Shown one piece after another: positions 1 to 8,977 of a stretch of DNA of 64,000 nt (position 1 is the stretch's first letter; the number at the start of each line of letters is the position of its first letter). The notes beneath the pieces are model-generated. The model saw nothing but the letters and a program-made list of their open reading frames with translations. It ran no database searches and was not told the origin of the DNA. The DNA lies in contig NZ_RAPV01000004.1 of assembly GCF_003610295.1 (NCBI RefSeq), forward strand, positions 186,001 through 250,000. The letters run 5' to 3'. The position numbers and the translations under genes are program-made. The DNA comes from Paraburkholderia sp. BL23I1N1. GTDB lineage: Bacteria > Pseudomonadota > Gammaproteobacteria > Burkholderiales > Burkholderiaceae.

Positions 1-803
1 TTCCCGAGTTGCCGGCTGGTATCGAGCACGAAGGGGATTACCTCATTCGATCGACCGCCGCAACGGCGCGTCGCCACGTCGAAATCGCTCTGAAGCATCC
101 CCTGGTTCGTCTCGTGGCCAACGCTCTGGGCGCACCGCCGGCCGACGTGACGGCAATGATCAAGGAAAGCGGCCGATTGCTTGCGGGCCTGTGCGGGGAG
201 GTGTCACAAGCGAAGCGCCACGCAGCGGCGGGAGTAGACATCATTATCGCCCAGGGCACCGAGGGCGGAGGACACACCGGCGAGATCGGCTCGATGGTGC
301 TCTGGCCCGAGGTCGTCGAAGCTGTTGCGCCGGTGCCGGTTCTCGGGGCGGGCGGAGTAGGCAGTGGCGCTCAGATCGCAGCAGCGCTAATGCTGGGGGC
401 CCAAGGGGTCTGGACCGGATCGCTATGGCTCACGACCGTTGAATCAGATCTCACGGACCAACAACGAGAGCTGTTAATAGAGGCCCGCAGCCGCGATACC
501 ACGCGCTCCAAGTCGCTCACGGGTAAGCCTTGCCGGATGTTGAAGAACGAGTGGACCAAGGCATGGGAGGCGCCGAGTGCGCCGAAGACGCTCCCACTGC
601 CGCTTCAAGACATTGTCGCAGCCGAGGCAACTGGACGTGCGCGGGCGTACCCCGATAAGGCGAAGGCCGTGACGATCAATCCGGTCGGTCAAATCGTTGG
701 TCGCTTGAACACAATCGAACGCACCCGCGACGTCATCTATCGCCTTATTGAAGAGTATTACGCGAGTACCGAACGGTTCCGCCCTCTTATGATCTGGGAG
801 TGA
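1..803 (+). CDS. Nitronate monooxygenase (2-nitropropane dioxygenase family), 5' end outside window
   Basis: FMN-dependent TIM-barrel enzyme that oxidises nitronates to carbonyl compounds. The reading frame is open to the left edge, so the N-terminal part of the barrel is missing. Visible family signatures are the block AAGVDIIIAQGTEGGGHTG, followed by VLGAGGVGSGAQIAAALMLGAQGVWTGS, the phosphate-binding part that closes the FMN site in this family (written here as one region of about 28 residues, shown only in part: VLGAGGVGSG). The C-terminal extension is typical of the larger bacterial members. It precedes a porin and ETF genes on the same strand, which suggests a catabolic locus. The exact substrate cannot be told from sequence. 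Confidence 0.85.
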   Translation, partial: PELPAGIEHEGDYLIRSTAATARRHVEIALKHPLVRLVANALGAPPADVTAMIKESGRLLAGLCGEVSQAKRHAAAGVDIIIAQGTEGGGHTGEIGSMVLWPEVVEAVAPVPVLGAGGVGSGAQIAAALMLGAQGVWTGSLWLTTVESDLTDQQRELLIEARSRDTTRSKSLTGKPCRMLKNEWTKAWEAPSAPKTLPLPLQDIVAAEATGRARAYPDKAKAVTINPVGQIVGRLNTIERTRDVIYRLIEEYYASTERFRPLMIWE

Positions 804-859
804 AGATTCTAGGTTCACCGTAGTTATATCGTCCCACCCTGCCAAACACTGGAGCTTGC

Positions 860-2068
860 ATGAGTAAAAGACTTGCCGTCGCGGGCATTGTCGTACTGAC
901 CGCCCAGCCAACATACGCGCAAAGTAGCGTGACGCTGTATGGCTTGATCGACGACGGGATAACCTATGTGAACAACGTCCAGACGGCCGGAACCGCTGGG
1001 CGAAAGAAAGCAAGCCAGACCTACCTTGCGAGCAGCATTCTCGCCGGTAGCCGTTGGGGGATTCGAGCGGTAGAAGATCTCGGCGGTGGGATGCGCACGA
1101 TCGTGGTACTGGAAAGCGGCTGGGACATGAATACCGGGAGATTCCAGCAAGGGGGGGACTACATGGGCCGCCAGGTCTATATCGGTTTGGGTAATTCCGT
1201 GGGAACCGTAACGCTCGGTCGTCAATATGACCTCTTGCTGGATTTCAATGCCTTGACGACGTCAAATCCGTGGGGCAGCGGCTACACGGCACACATTTCC
1301 GATCTTGATAATCTGAGCGGTACATATCGCGTCAATAACGCGATTAAATTCAAGACTCAGCCGTACCACGGGGTCGTATTTGGGTTTATGTACAGTCTGG
1401 GCGGGATCGCGGGCGACGTCACGCGCAACCAGCAACTTGCTGTTGGAACCACGTATGTGAACGGCCCGTTCTACGGCGCAATGACTTACCTCGCCGCGCG
1501 AAACCCGAACATTTCTGTTTATGGAAACACCCCGTCTGCGGGCCCCGCGACGACGAACAACATCGGCGCGACGACCCTAACCGGCGTGCAGGGAAACCCG
1601 GCGATCTCAGGTTACGCATCTGCTCACTCGAAAGATATCTTCGCTGTTGGGATGAACTACAAGATCGGTGGCGGAACACTTTACGCTAACTACTCAAATG
1701 TCCGTTTTTCTGGCCTTGGGGACACGAGTGCCGGCCCGAATCCTTTTGGATACCAAGGCACCGCAGTGTTCAACACCGCGGAGCTTGACTACTCATACTA
1801 TGTGACCCCGGCGTTTATGCTGGGGGGCGGCTATGTGTTCACTAAAGGAACAGGACCAAACGGTAACAACGCAAAGTATCATCAACCCCAGGTGACGTTC
1901 GACTATTTCTTGTCGAAGCGCACAGACATCTATGGGGCGTTGATATACCAAAAAGCAACTGGACGCGACTCGACTGGTCAACAAGCTGTCGCATCAATCA
2001 CGGCAATAACGCCGTCGACGAGCGACCGACAGTTTGCAGCTCATGTCGCCATTCGCCATACGTTCTGA
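860..2068 (+). CDS. Gram-negative general porin, Burkholderia type
   Basis: Outer-membrane beta-barrel porin of 402 residues. An N-terminal signal peptide ([20 protein letters not shown]) precedes the mature start [14 protein letters not shown], which is the hallmark beginning of Burkholderiales porins. The body has alternating aromatic/polar strands and motifs such as [14 protein letters not shown] and [22 protein letters not shown]. The protein ends in HVAIRHTF, with the C-terminal Phe needed for BAM recognition. It lies between nitronate monooxygenase and etfB, so it may supply uptake for the catabolic genes, but this is inference from position only. Confidence 0.93.
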   Translation: MSKRLAVAGIVVLTAQPTYAQSSVTLYGLIDDGITYVNNVQTAGTAGRKKASQTYLASSILAGSRWGIRAVEDLGGGMRTIVVLESGWDMNTGRFQQGGDYMGRQVYIGLGNSVGTVTLGRQYDLLLDFNALTTSNPWGSGYTAHISDLDNLSGTYRVNNAIKFKTQPYHGVVFGFMYSLGGIAGDVTRNQQLAVGTTYVNGPFYGAMTYLAARNPNISVYGNTPSAGPATTNNIGATTLTGVQGNPAISGYASAHSKDIFAVGMNYKIGGGTLYANYSNVRFSGLGDTSAGPNPFGYQGTAVFNTAELDYSYYVTPAFMLGGGYVFTKGTGPNGNNAKYHQPQVTFDYFLSKRTDIYGALIYQKATGRDSTGQQAVASITAITPSTSDRQFAAHVAIRHTF

Positions 2069-2144
2069 AGCAATAAGAGACATGTTTGCTGATTATGGCT
2101 ATTTTTCCAACCGACTTTCGTGCGAATGCATTAGGAATCCTACA

Positions 2145-2894
2145 TTGAAGATCCTGGTACCGGTGAAGAGGGTGGTCGACTATAACGTGAAAGTCCGTGT
2201 CAAAGCCGACGGTTCCGGAGTCGACATATCCAACGTAAAGATGTCGATGAATCCGTTCGATGAAATCGCAGTGGAAGAAGCTGTGCGCCAGAAAGAAACA
2301 GGCGTAGCTACTGAAGTCATCGCGGTTTCGTGTGGCATTTCCCAGTGCCAGGAGACGCTGCGCACCGCCATGGCTATCGGAGCCGATCGCGGCATTTTGA
2401 TTGAAACTGCCGTGGAACTCGAGCCGCTTGCTGTCGCCAAGCTTCTGAAGGCACTAGTGGACAAGGAGCGGCCTCAACTCATCATCCTGGGAAAGCAGGC
2501 GATTGATGACGACTCTAATCAGACAGGTCAGATGCTTGCTGCGCTCGCCGGTATGCCACAAGCTACCTTCGCATCACGGGTGACGTTGGAAGGCAGTACC
2601 GCGGTTGTGTCGCGGGAAGTTGACGGTGGAGCGGAAACCTTGTCTCTTACCCTGCCGGCGGTCGTCACGACGGATTTGCGGCTGAACGAGCCTCGTTACG
2701 TGACGCTGCCCAATATCATGAAGGCAAAGAAAAAATCGCTCGAGATTATCAAGCCGGATGATCTCGGCGTGGACGTCACGCCTCGCTTGAAGATCATGAA
2801 ATTCGTTGAGCCGACCACGCGTTCCGCCGGCATCAAAGTGCCTGATGTCAAGACATTGGTTGAGAAACTTAAGATCGAAGCTAAGGCTTTGTGA
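2145..2894 (+). CDS. etfB: Electron transfer flavoprotein beta subunit
   Basis: The 249-residue product carries AMP and, with EtfA, passes electrons from acyl-CoA and related dehydrogenases to ETF-ubiquinone oxidoreductase. I chose the TTG at 2145 because it gives the family N-terminus [20 protein letters not shown] and the standard 249-residue length; a longer reading from 2034 would overlap the porin. The ETF beta signature region [20 protein letters not shown] and the later [20 protein letters not shown] block are intact. The gene is 12 bp upstream of etfA. A second ETF copy in an accessory region suggests service to a local catabolic pathway. Confidence 0.95.
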   Translation: MKILVPVKRVVDYNVKVRVKADGSGVDISNVKMSMNPFDEIAVEEAVRQKETGVATEVIAVSCGISQCQETLRTAMAIGADRGILIETAVELEPLAVAKLLKALVDKERPQLIILGKQAIDDDSNQTGQMLAALAGMPQATFASRVTLEGSTAVVSREVDGGAETLSLTLPAVVTTDLRLNEPRYVTLPNIMKAKKKSLEIIKPDDLGVDVTPRLKIMKFVEPTTRSAGIKVPDVKTLVEKLKIEAKAL

Positions 2895-2906
2895 GGAGGA
2901 TATGAG

Positions 2907-3839
2907 ATGACCATTTTAGTAATCGCGGAACACGATAACGCCTCCCTCAAGCCTGCGACGCTCAATACTGTAACGGCCGCACTAAAAATGGGCAGTGATG
3001 TTCATGTCTTCATCGCAGGATGGAACGCGCAGGCCGCCGCTGCCCAGGCTGCGACGATTGTGGGCGTCAGCAAGGTGTTAGTCGCTGACGACCCAGCGCT
3101 TGCGGACGGCCTGGCAGAAAACGTCGAAGCGACTGTGCTGAATATCGCTAAAAATTACACGCACATTCTGGCTCCGGCGACAGCGTACGGGAAGAACGTT
3201 GCGCCGCGGATCGCGGCACGTCTCGACGTGGCACAAATTAGCGATATTACAGCGGTCGTTAATCCTGAAACCTTCGAGCGTCCGATATATGCAGGTAGTG
3301 TTATCGCCACGGTTCAGTCCAACGACGCCATTAAAGTGATTACCGTGCGGGCCACTGGCTTCGATGCTAGTTCGATCAACGGCGATAGCGCAGAAATCTC
3401 TGCAATTGAGGCGTCTGCGGGCACTAGCCGATCGCAGTTCGTCGGTCGCGAAGTCGTCAAGTTGGACCGTCCCGAGCTAACGAGCGCTAGCGTTATTGTC
3501 TCCGGTGGCCGCGGCCTCGGCAGTAGCGAAAACTACTACAAGCTTTTGGAGCCGTTAGCTGACAAGTTGGGCGCCGCCCTCGGTGCGTCGCGTGCCGCAG
3601 TAGACGCAGGTTTCGCGCCGAACAATTACCAGGTGGGACAAACCGGGAAGATCGTTGCGCCGCACCTATATGTTGCAGTCGCAATCTCGGGAGCAATTCA
3701 ACATCTTGCCGGGATGAAAGATTCGAAGGTGATTGTCGCAATCAACAGGGACCCAGAGGCACCAATCTTTAGCGTTGCCGATTACGGCCTGGTAGGCGAC
3801 CTGTTCAGTGCGGTCCCTGAGCTCACATCGAGCTTGTAA
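2907..3839 (+). CDS. etfA: Electron transfer flavoprotein alpha subunit
   Basis: FAD-binding partner of EtfB, 310 residues, normal length. A strong ribosome binding site (GAGGAGGAT) lies just before the ATG. The C-terminal FAD domain is clear: VIVSGGRGLGSSENYYKLLEP, then GASRAAVDAGFAPNNYQVGQ, GKIVAPHLYVAVAISGAIQH and the end block VAINRDPEAPIFSVADYGLV. All key parts are present, so the ETF pair looks functional. The next gene downstream is a decayed beta-hydroxyacyl-CoA dehydrogenase. Confidence 0.95.
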   Translation: MTILVIAEHDNASLKPATLNTVTAALKMGSDVHVFIAGWNAQAAAAQAATIVGVSKVLVADDPALADGLAENVEATVLNIAKNYTHILAPATAYGKNVAPRIAARLDVAQISDITAVVNPETFERPIYAGSVIATVQSNDAIKVITVRATGFDASSINGDSAEISAIEASAGTSRSQFVGREVVKLDRPELTSASVIVSGGRGLGSSENYYKLLEPLADKLGAALGASRAAVDAGFAPNNYQVGQTGKIVAPHLYVAVAISGAIQHLAGMKDSKVIVAINRDPEAPIFSVADYGLVGDLFSAVPELTSSL

Positions 3840-3874
3840 GGGTCGCTGTCGGTTACTCGGCGTTTTCCACAGGT

Positions 3875-4474
3875 TTGTACGTTTTGACCTCGAACACTGC
3901 GCGCTATGGAGCCGGTGCCGGCGGCTCACGGTCATACATGGAATCAAGGCACATGTGGACTCCGCACCAAGCCTTAACAGGGAAGACCCTCTGGTGCTTG
4001 AAGCGGGCAGTGGCTCGCCCGCAACGATTTATTGGCACGCACTTTTTTAATCCGGTGCCGGTGATGCCGTTTTTTGAAATCGTTTCGTTGCCCGGGACCG
4101 ACTCAGGAACACTAAAGCATTCGTTGCGCTTCGTCGAACGCCTTGGAAAACAATCGGTGATAGTTTCAGACTCGCCGGGCTTTGTTGTCAATTGCCTTCT
4201 CATCCGTATGATTAACGACGCTTTTGCTCCGCTCGATGAAGATGTAGCGAAGCCGGATAATATCGATCTGGCCATGAAAACAGGGAGCGACCAACCTATC
4301 GCTCCGTTGAGACTGGCGGATCTGATTGGACTTGATGTTTGCCCGGCGATCTTGGAGTCGCTCCATGGCAGGCCGTCGAGCGATCGATACCTACCGCCAG
4401 CGAGCTTGCGGCGATATGTGTCCGAGGGGAGGCTTGGACGAAAGACAGGTCGGGGCGTTTGTGAACATCGTTGA
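3875..4474 (+). pseudogene. 3-hydroxyacyl-CoA (3-hydroxybutyryl-CoA) dehydrogenase remnant
   Basis: Only the middle and C-terminal part of the enzyme remains. The reading contains YVLTSNTARY, matching the family's end-of-Rossmann 'SNTS' strand, a scrambled stretch, then RFIGTHFFNPVPVM, the catalytic-domain entry. Next come SDSPGFVVNCLLIRMINDA and the typical ending GRLGRKTGRG. About the first 85 residues, including the NAD-binding GxGxxG, are absent, and etfA ends directly upstream. I read it as a 5'-truncated, internally damaged relic of a beta-oxidation-type gene that once followed etfBA. Confidence 0.75.
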
Positions 4475-5148
4475 GGCGCCCCCGAACACCGATTTTCGCG
4501 ATCGAAAGACAACACGGCGGTACCTCTTGTATCGTACGCGGCCCTTAAGCTTGGAACGCATTTGGTTTGCGTTCCCAGTGCAACTTTGGGTTCTACGAGG
4601 CCAGTTACGTAGCAGGCGTTCTTCTCACGGTACAAAGCTAGTACGGATCTCGCGGACCAAGGTTCCGGAACTTGATAGGTTCGATATTGATGCTGATCCC
4701 GATGTTACGGGCGCAGTGTGCGTCGCGATCGAGCCCGATCTTTCCGGTGTTACCAATGTCTGGGAAGCGCAACTGCGGGCTTCGCTCAACGATAAAATAA
4801 GTACAAAATCCGTAACTCGTGCGTTAGCTGCGGCTGTCTTCCTCCATCCACACCTAGACTGGAGAATTTTGACTGTCGCAATGCGTTCCGGCGTTACTGG
4901 AGAACATTTGCAACAACGTCTCCGCTTCGAAGGTTATTCATTTTCTGAAATCGTGCGATTTCAGATAAAGATGGCACATCTTTTTACTTGTTCATAAAAT
5001 CAGATCGTCTGGGACCTACAATCGGAGCGACCCGAATTCCGATTCTTAGGATGCACGTTATCGCGGTTTCATCCGCCAATAAAAAAACCAAGCCACATAG
5101 TTATTTAAAAAACGATGACCAGACTTGTTTGCATAACCTTATTACGAC
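4475..5148. other. Decayed stretch with an AraC-like tail fragment
   Basis: No intact gene seen. On the + strand, one frame reads through to a stop at 4997, and its end (about 4855-4995) contains LDWRILTVAMRSGVTGEHLQ followed by QRLRFEGYSFSEIVRFQIKM. This resembles the second helix-turn-helix of AraC-type activators ('..LQRRL..EG.SF.E...'). If so, it is a fragment of a regulator. The following 150 bp are AT-rich, unlike the flanks. Confidence 0.3.
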
Positions 5149-5391
5149 ATGATTTTATCTGATCCCATAATTGTTAATCATCAAATTATTTTCTCCGCAT
5201 GGCAACTTGATTGGGGATTTTGTTCCTACGCTCTATCGATTACGCTCGCTGTTGAACAGCTTGGCGCCACGGGTGTGTCCAATTCGGCAATAACTAATGC
5301 GTTTGAATCGCATCGACCGAGAATCGCCGCGGCGGTCCTCAGGGTGGGGGCAGGGACGCCGGAAAGGCGGATGACCCTGCTGCTAGTCTGA
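5149..5391 (+). CDS. Small protein, possibly DUF1488-like
   Basis: An 80-residue open frame starting with ATG, no strong ribosome binding site. The pattern (hydrophobic strand, C.YALSITLAVEQLGA, then AITNAFESHRPRIAAAV) resembles the small DUF1488 proteins common in Burkholderiales, in which a 'ALEDHFGA' block is followed by a 'F..NR..IE..A' helix. No function is known for that family. It stands alone in a decayed region and could be a relic; the assignment rests on a loose pattern match. Confidence 0.35.
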   Translation: MILSDPIIVNHQIIFSAWQLDWGFCSYALSITLAVEQLGATGVSNSAITNAFESHRPRIAAAVLRVGAGTPERRMTLLLV

Positions 5392-5418
5392 GAATGGCAA
5401 CATGTTGTGCTGTTCGTT

Positions 5419-5589
5419 GGGGTATTCGTCCTTTTCGTGCAAAATCTGGCGGTCGTCTCCCGGAGAGCCCCGTCAAGTAGGGCTTTCGCTTTGGCGTTCG
5501 TTACGCGACGCCCGATCCTGCAAGCTATTGAAAACTCAAGGATTTTCAGAGCAAAGCGCCAGATTTTGCACGAAAAGGACGAATACCCC
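5419..5589. repeat. 171-bp element with perfect 33-bp terminal inverted repeats
   Basis: Positions 5419-5451 and 5557-5589 are perfect reverse complements over 33 bp and enclose 105 bp. The outer ends read GGGGTATTCG and CGAATACCCC, so the repeat ends in GGGG outward, as in many Tn3-family ends, although the family's usual inner TAAG is not seen. No matching direct repeat was found in the immediate flanks. The interior holds a small hairpin (AGCCC...GGGCT) and no gene. It could be a non-autonomous element (MITE) or the transcribed hairpin of a lost element. Confidence 0.6.
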
Positions 5590-6337
5590 GGCCAGCGCGG
5601 CATGGCCGCACGACACCACCCGCTCGCAGCCGGCGGCCAGCTGCGAAGCTCGCCAGAGGCTTATTCTCCCCGATCCGGGATACATACTTCCGTCGAGAAG
5701 AGCGTCGACCGAACGCGTCCGCTCGTCTGAAGTGCTTAGCGGCGAAGAAACTGTGGCGACGGAGGGCACTAGACGCGCTCCAAATACTGTATAAATACAC
5801 AGGTATTCTAGCGCAAAGTTTTGGACCTCGGCGGCGTGCCTGCTTCCGTCTGAGATCGGGGATGCGAGACCATTTGGTCTCGTGGACGTGTCCATTCAAT
5901 CTCGACCCATACCGGTCGTAGGACTGGACGCCGGCCGGAGGGTGTAGTTGAAAGTATCAACGGTCATTGGCCTATTGGGGTGCGGTCAGGAAACGGGAAC
6001 AAATCGTACTACAAGGGGTCCCCGTTGAGCACAAGCTCAATCGCGGTTTTCTATGGTTGCGGTACTGCATTGCATTTCCATTGCGACGTGAGAAGGTGAA
6101 GGACTGCGGTACTACAAACGGTCATGTTGGGCTAATTGCCTGGACCCTGATGAAAGACGCACGCAAGGACCTCGTTCGCTAAACGGGAACGAAATCCCCG
6201 TACGATTTTCAGGCATACCTCGCGCGGGTCCAACCCGCTTCACATCCACGATGGCAGTGCAAAGTGATCTTTTTATCTGTTCATGGTTGCTACCGTGACG
6301 CTTACAAGATTGATCTCAAGGATGCGGCGCTCTGCTT
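5590..6337. other. Gene-poor stretch of 750 bp
   Basis: I see no convincing coding region on either strand. It holds the LexA-like box at 5787-5802 and several short frames without family patterns. The right part leads into the Rep_3 relic, so this may be decayed plasmid replication DNA. Confidence 0.5.
5787..5802. promoter_or_regulatory. LexA-like SOS box
   Basis: The sequence CTGTATAAATACACAG fits the proteobacterial LexA operator CTGT-N8-ACAG, including the AT-rich middle, and is flanked by TA on the left and GTA on the right. No SOS gene (umuDC, imuA, dnaE2, recA) follows on either side, so the site looks orphaned by deletion or is a chance match. Confidence 0.45.
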
Positions 6338-6596
6338 ATGCGCGAACGGGACCGCGGTAGATTGCTGATCACGCTCGAAGATTTTCGTGCTTCTCTTGAA
6401 ATTCCTGAAACGTATCGGTTCGCAGATATCAAGCGTCGCGTCGTCGGTATGCCCGGTCAAAGAGCTTAACTCCAAGGCGGATCTGGTTATCCAATGGCGG
6501 CCTGTCAAGATCGGGCGAGCCGTCAGCTCATTGGATTTTCAATTCACGCAGAATCCACAGTCTCGCCTTGACCTTGATGAGTTTGTCGCTGCCTAG
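6338..6596 (+). pseudogene. Rep_3-family plasmid replication initiator, C-terminal relic with frameshift
   Basis: Two overlapping frames together give the C-terminal winged-helix domain of Rep_3 initiators. From 6338 one frame reads RGRLLITLEDFRASLEIPET and then YRFADIKRRVV before a stop. The next frame continues from about 6450 with PVKELNSKADLVIQWRPVKI and GRAVSSLDFQF. Rep_3 proteins show 'LR..L.(I)P..Y..F.DFKRRVL.PA.KEIN..SDL.V.WEP.K.GR.V..L.F.F' in this order. A frameshift near 6445-6455 separates the halves, and the N-terminal half is not recognisable. The relic shows this DNA was once, or was joined to, an independent replicon. Confidence 0.65.
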
Positions 6597-6722
6597 CGCG
6601 GCGATGAAAGGTCGCCCAGAAATGCGTCCTGCATGGTTCAGCGAAACAATTTGTAACCGCTTTACGATGTGAACAGATTATTCCTCAGACTAGCGATGTG
6701 GTGAAGGCTAGGGGAAGAGGGT

Positions 6723-8975
6723 ATGTCCATATCGAAAACGCCGAATCGTCTTGGCTGTTTGGTCGATGTACTGAAGAGCTGTGCCGATCGCTCCTTCACG
6801 TTTCCGCTTGTTGCAGTGGTGTTAAGCGCCACGATCTGGGCAGCAACAGTTCAACGCATAGATCACGAGGGCGAGCAGGCCCGTGCAGCTGATGTCGCCA
6901 CGAACTCGCAACTGGCTAGTGCATTTGCGGCACACATCGCAAAGACTGTTCACGATGCCGACGTGGTTGTGCAGTGGGTCAAGTATGAGTATGAACGCTC
7001 ACCTGCGACGTTTGCGCTCGCGGACTACAAGCGGCGCGGACTTGTCTCAGCCGACACTGCGTTACAGGTGACGATTGTCGACGCGACCGGAAAGGTCCTG
7101 CAAACGACAACGCCGGACGCTCGCGCGGTGAATCTTTCCGACCGGCTACATTTCCGAGTTCATGAGCAAGGCGACATTGGTCTTTATATCAGCCAGCCAG
7201 TGCTCGGACGCGTTTCGTCGCACTGGACACTTCAGTTCACCCGACGACTCAATCACCCTGATGGTTCATTCGCGGGGGTGGTCGTTGTCTCAGAAGACCC
7301 GGACTTCCTGACCGACGGTTTCTACAACCTTGATGGGCTCGGCCTTCATGGGATGCTGGCTGTACTGTCCGACAACGGCTACCTGCTATCGCGATTAGCC
7401 GGTGGAGAGCCGACATCCCCCAAGGGACCGCCCGCGTCGGCCTTTTCGGCAATGACCGGGGCGAAGGGAAAAATCGTCAAAGATCCGGTGGACGGTGTTG
7501 AGCGCTTCGTTTCATATCATCACCTAACGGAGTATCACGTCTCCATACTCGCCGGTGTTTCGGCCGACGACGCCCTTGCGCCATTTCGCCAGGCCCGGTT
7601 GCTTTACTGCGCCCTTGCATCGTTTCTCAGCCTCTCCTTGCTGGCTGCCGCTGCCTGGCAGGTGGCAGTCACTCGCCGATTTCGACGGCTTGCAGAGACC
7701 GACTCGCTGACGGGTCTGCCAAACCGGCATTTGATGCTGCAGACCATTCGACGAAGGATCCGGGGAGAAGCCCCGGAAAGGGTGGGGCTGCTGTATATCG
7801 ACCTCGATAACTTCAAGGGCATCAACGATACATTGGGACACAAGGTCGGGGACGACCTCTTGCGTAACGTCGCCTTCCGCCTCGAGGAGTGTGCGGCTCC
7901 GGGAGATGTACTCGCACGGATAGGCGGCGACGAATTCGCGTATCTCATCAGTGACGAACAGCCACTGGCGCGGGCCGAGCTGATTGCCCAGGACATCGTT
8001 CGAGTATTTCGGCGTGTCTTCGTCATGAGAGGCGAAGACTACACCATCAACGTTAGTATTGGCATTGTGCTTCACAAGCAGCCACATGACAACGAATTCG
8101 GATTGCTAACGAAAGCTGATCTTGCGATGTACGCGGCAAAGAATCGCGGTCGGCAAGGTGAGGAGAGCCGTTACCACGTCTACACGCCCGAGCTTTCCAG
8201 TCGCGCGATGACGCTTCTCGAGCAGCGACAGACACTTCAATACGCCATCATGAACCGGGAGTTCTTTGTTCTGTACCAGCCCATCGTGACGCTGGACGGA
8301 ATGCTCCACGGCATTGAAGCCCTCGCTCGCTGGAAGCACCCTGAAAGGGGCGTTTTGCTGCCCGAGCAGTTCATTCCGCTGGCAGAGTCCACAGGACTGA
8401 TTGTCCAGCTAGGAGAGTTCGTGTTGCGGCAGGCCTGCCACGACTTCCAGGCGTGGCAGGAATCGACGGATAGCCGACTTCACCTATCGGTGAACGTGTC
8501 GCCTGTACAACTATCGGCGGGCGGCCTCGTGCACAGCGTGAAGGAATGCCTGAATGACAACCTGATGGATCCTGACGTGCTGCAGCTGGAGATAACAGAG
8601 ACCGCTGTGCTATCCGATAACAGTCGCCTGAAATCGCGCATCCAGGATATTCGACGACTGGGCGTGAAAGTGGTTCTGGATGACTTTGGTACTGGGCACT
8701 CGTCGCTGTCGAATCTTGTTTCACAAACGGTCGACGGCATAAAGATTGACAAACGGTTCGTCGAAGAGGCTTTGCATCAACCTGTGGCCGCAGCGCTTAT
8801 CGAAAGCCTGGTACAACTCACAAGGAACGTTGGACTGTCGTTAGTCGTTGAAGGCGTCGAAAGAAAAGAACAAGCCGAATGGTTGGCGCGCTTCAGCAAC
8901 ATTCTTGTCCAGGGCTTTCACTTCTCACGGCCTGCGCCAATCGAGGAGCTTGCGGCCATGTTGAGGGCGGGCTAG
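6723..8975 (+). CDS. Membrane-bound GGDEF-EAL protein (diguanylate cyclase/phosphodiesterase)
   Basis: A 750-residue inner-membrane regulator of cyclic-di-GMP. It has an N-terminal membrane segment around residues 28-45, a periplasmic Cache-like sensor (RLHFRVHEQGDIGLYISQPV is typical), a second membrane segment near residue 300, a GGDEF domain with intact ARIGGDEFAYLI, and an EAL domain with GIEALARWKHP, LQLEITETAVL, DDFGTGHSSLSNL and KIDKRFV. Catalytic residues of both domains look complete, so net activity cannot be predicted. The ATG follows a GGGGAAGAGG ribosome site. The LuxR-type gene starts 2 bp after its stop, so the two are likely co-transcribed. Confidence 0.9.
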   Translation: MSISKTPNRLGCLVDVLKSCADRSFTFPLVAVVLSATIWAATVQRIDHEGEQARAADVATNSQLASAFAAHIAKTVHDADVVVQWVKYEYERSPATFALADYKRRGLVSADTALQVTIVDATGKVLQTTTPDARAVNLSDRLHFRVHEQGDIGLYISQPVLGRVSSHWTLQFTRRLNHPDGSFAGVVVVSEDPDFLTDGFYNLDGLGLHGMLAVLSDNGYLLSRLAGGEPTSPKGPPASAFSAMTGAKGKIVKDPVDGVERFVSYHHLTEYHVSILAGVSADDALAPFRQARLLYCALASFLSLSLLAAAAWQVAVTRRFRRLAETDSLTGLPNRHLMLQTIRRRIRGEAPERVGLLYIDLDNFKGINDTLGHKVGDDLLRNVAFRLEECAAPGDVLARIGGDEFAYLISDEQPLARAELIAQDIVRVFRRVFVMRGEDYTINVSIGIVLHKQPHDNEFGLLTKADLAMYAAKNRGRQGEESRYHVYTPELSSRAMTLLEQRQTLQYAIMNREFFVLYQPIVTLDGMLHGIEALARWKHPERGVLLPEQFIPLAESTGLIVQLGEFVLRQACHDFQAWQESTDSRLHLSVNVSPVQLSAGGLVHSVKECLNDNLMDPDVLQLEITETAVLSDNSRLKSRIQDIRRLGVKVVLDDFGTGHSSLSNLVSQTVDGIKIDKRFVEEALHQPVAAALIESLVQLTRNVGLSLVVEGVERKEQAEWLARFSNILVQGFHFSRPAPIEELAAMLRAG

Positions 8976-8977
8976 CG

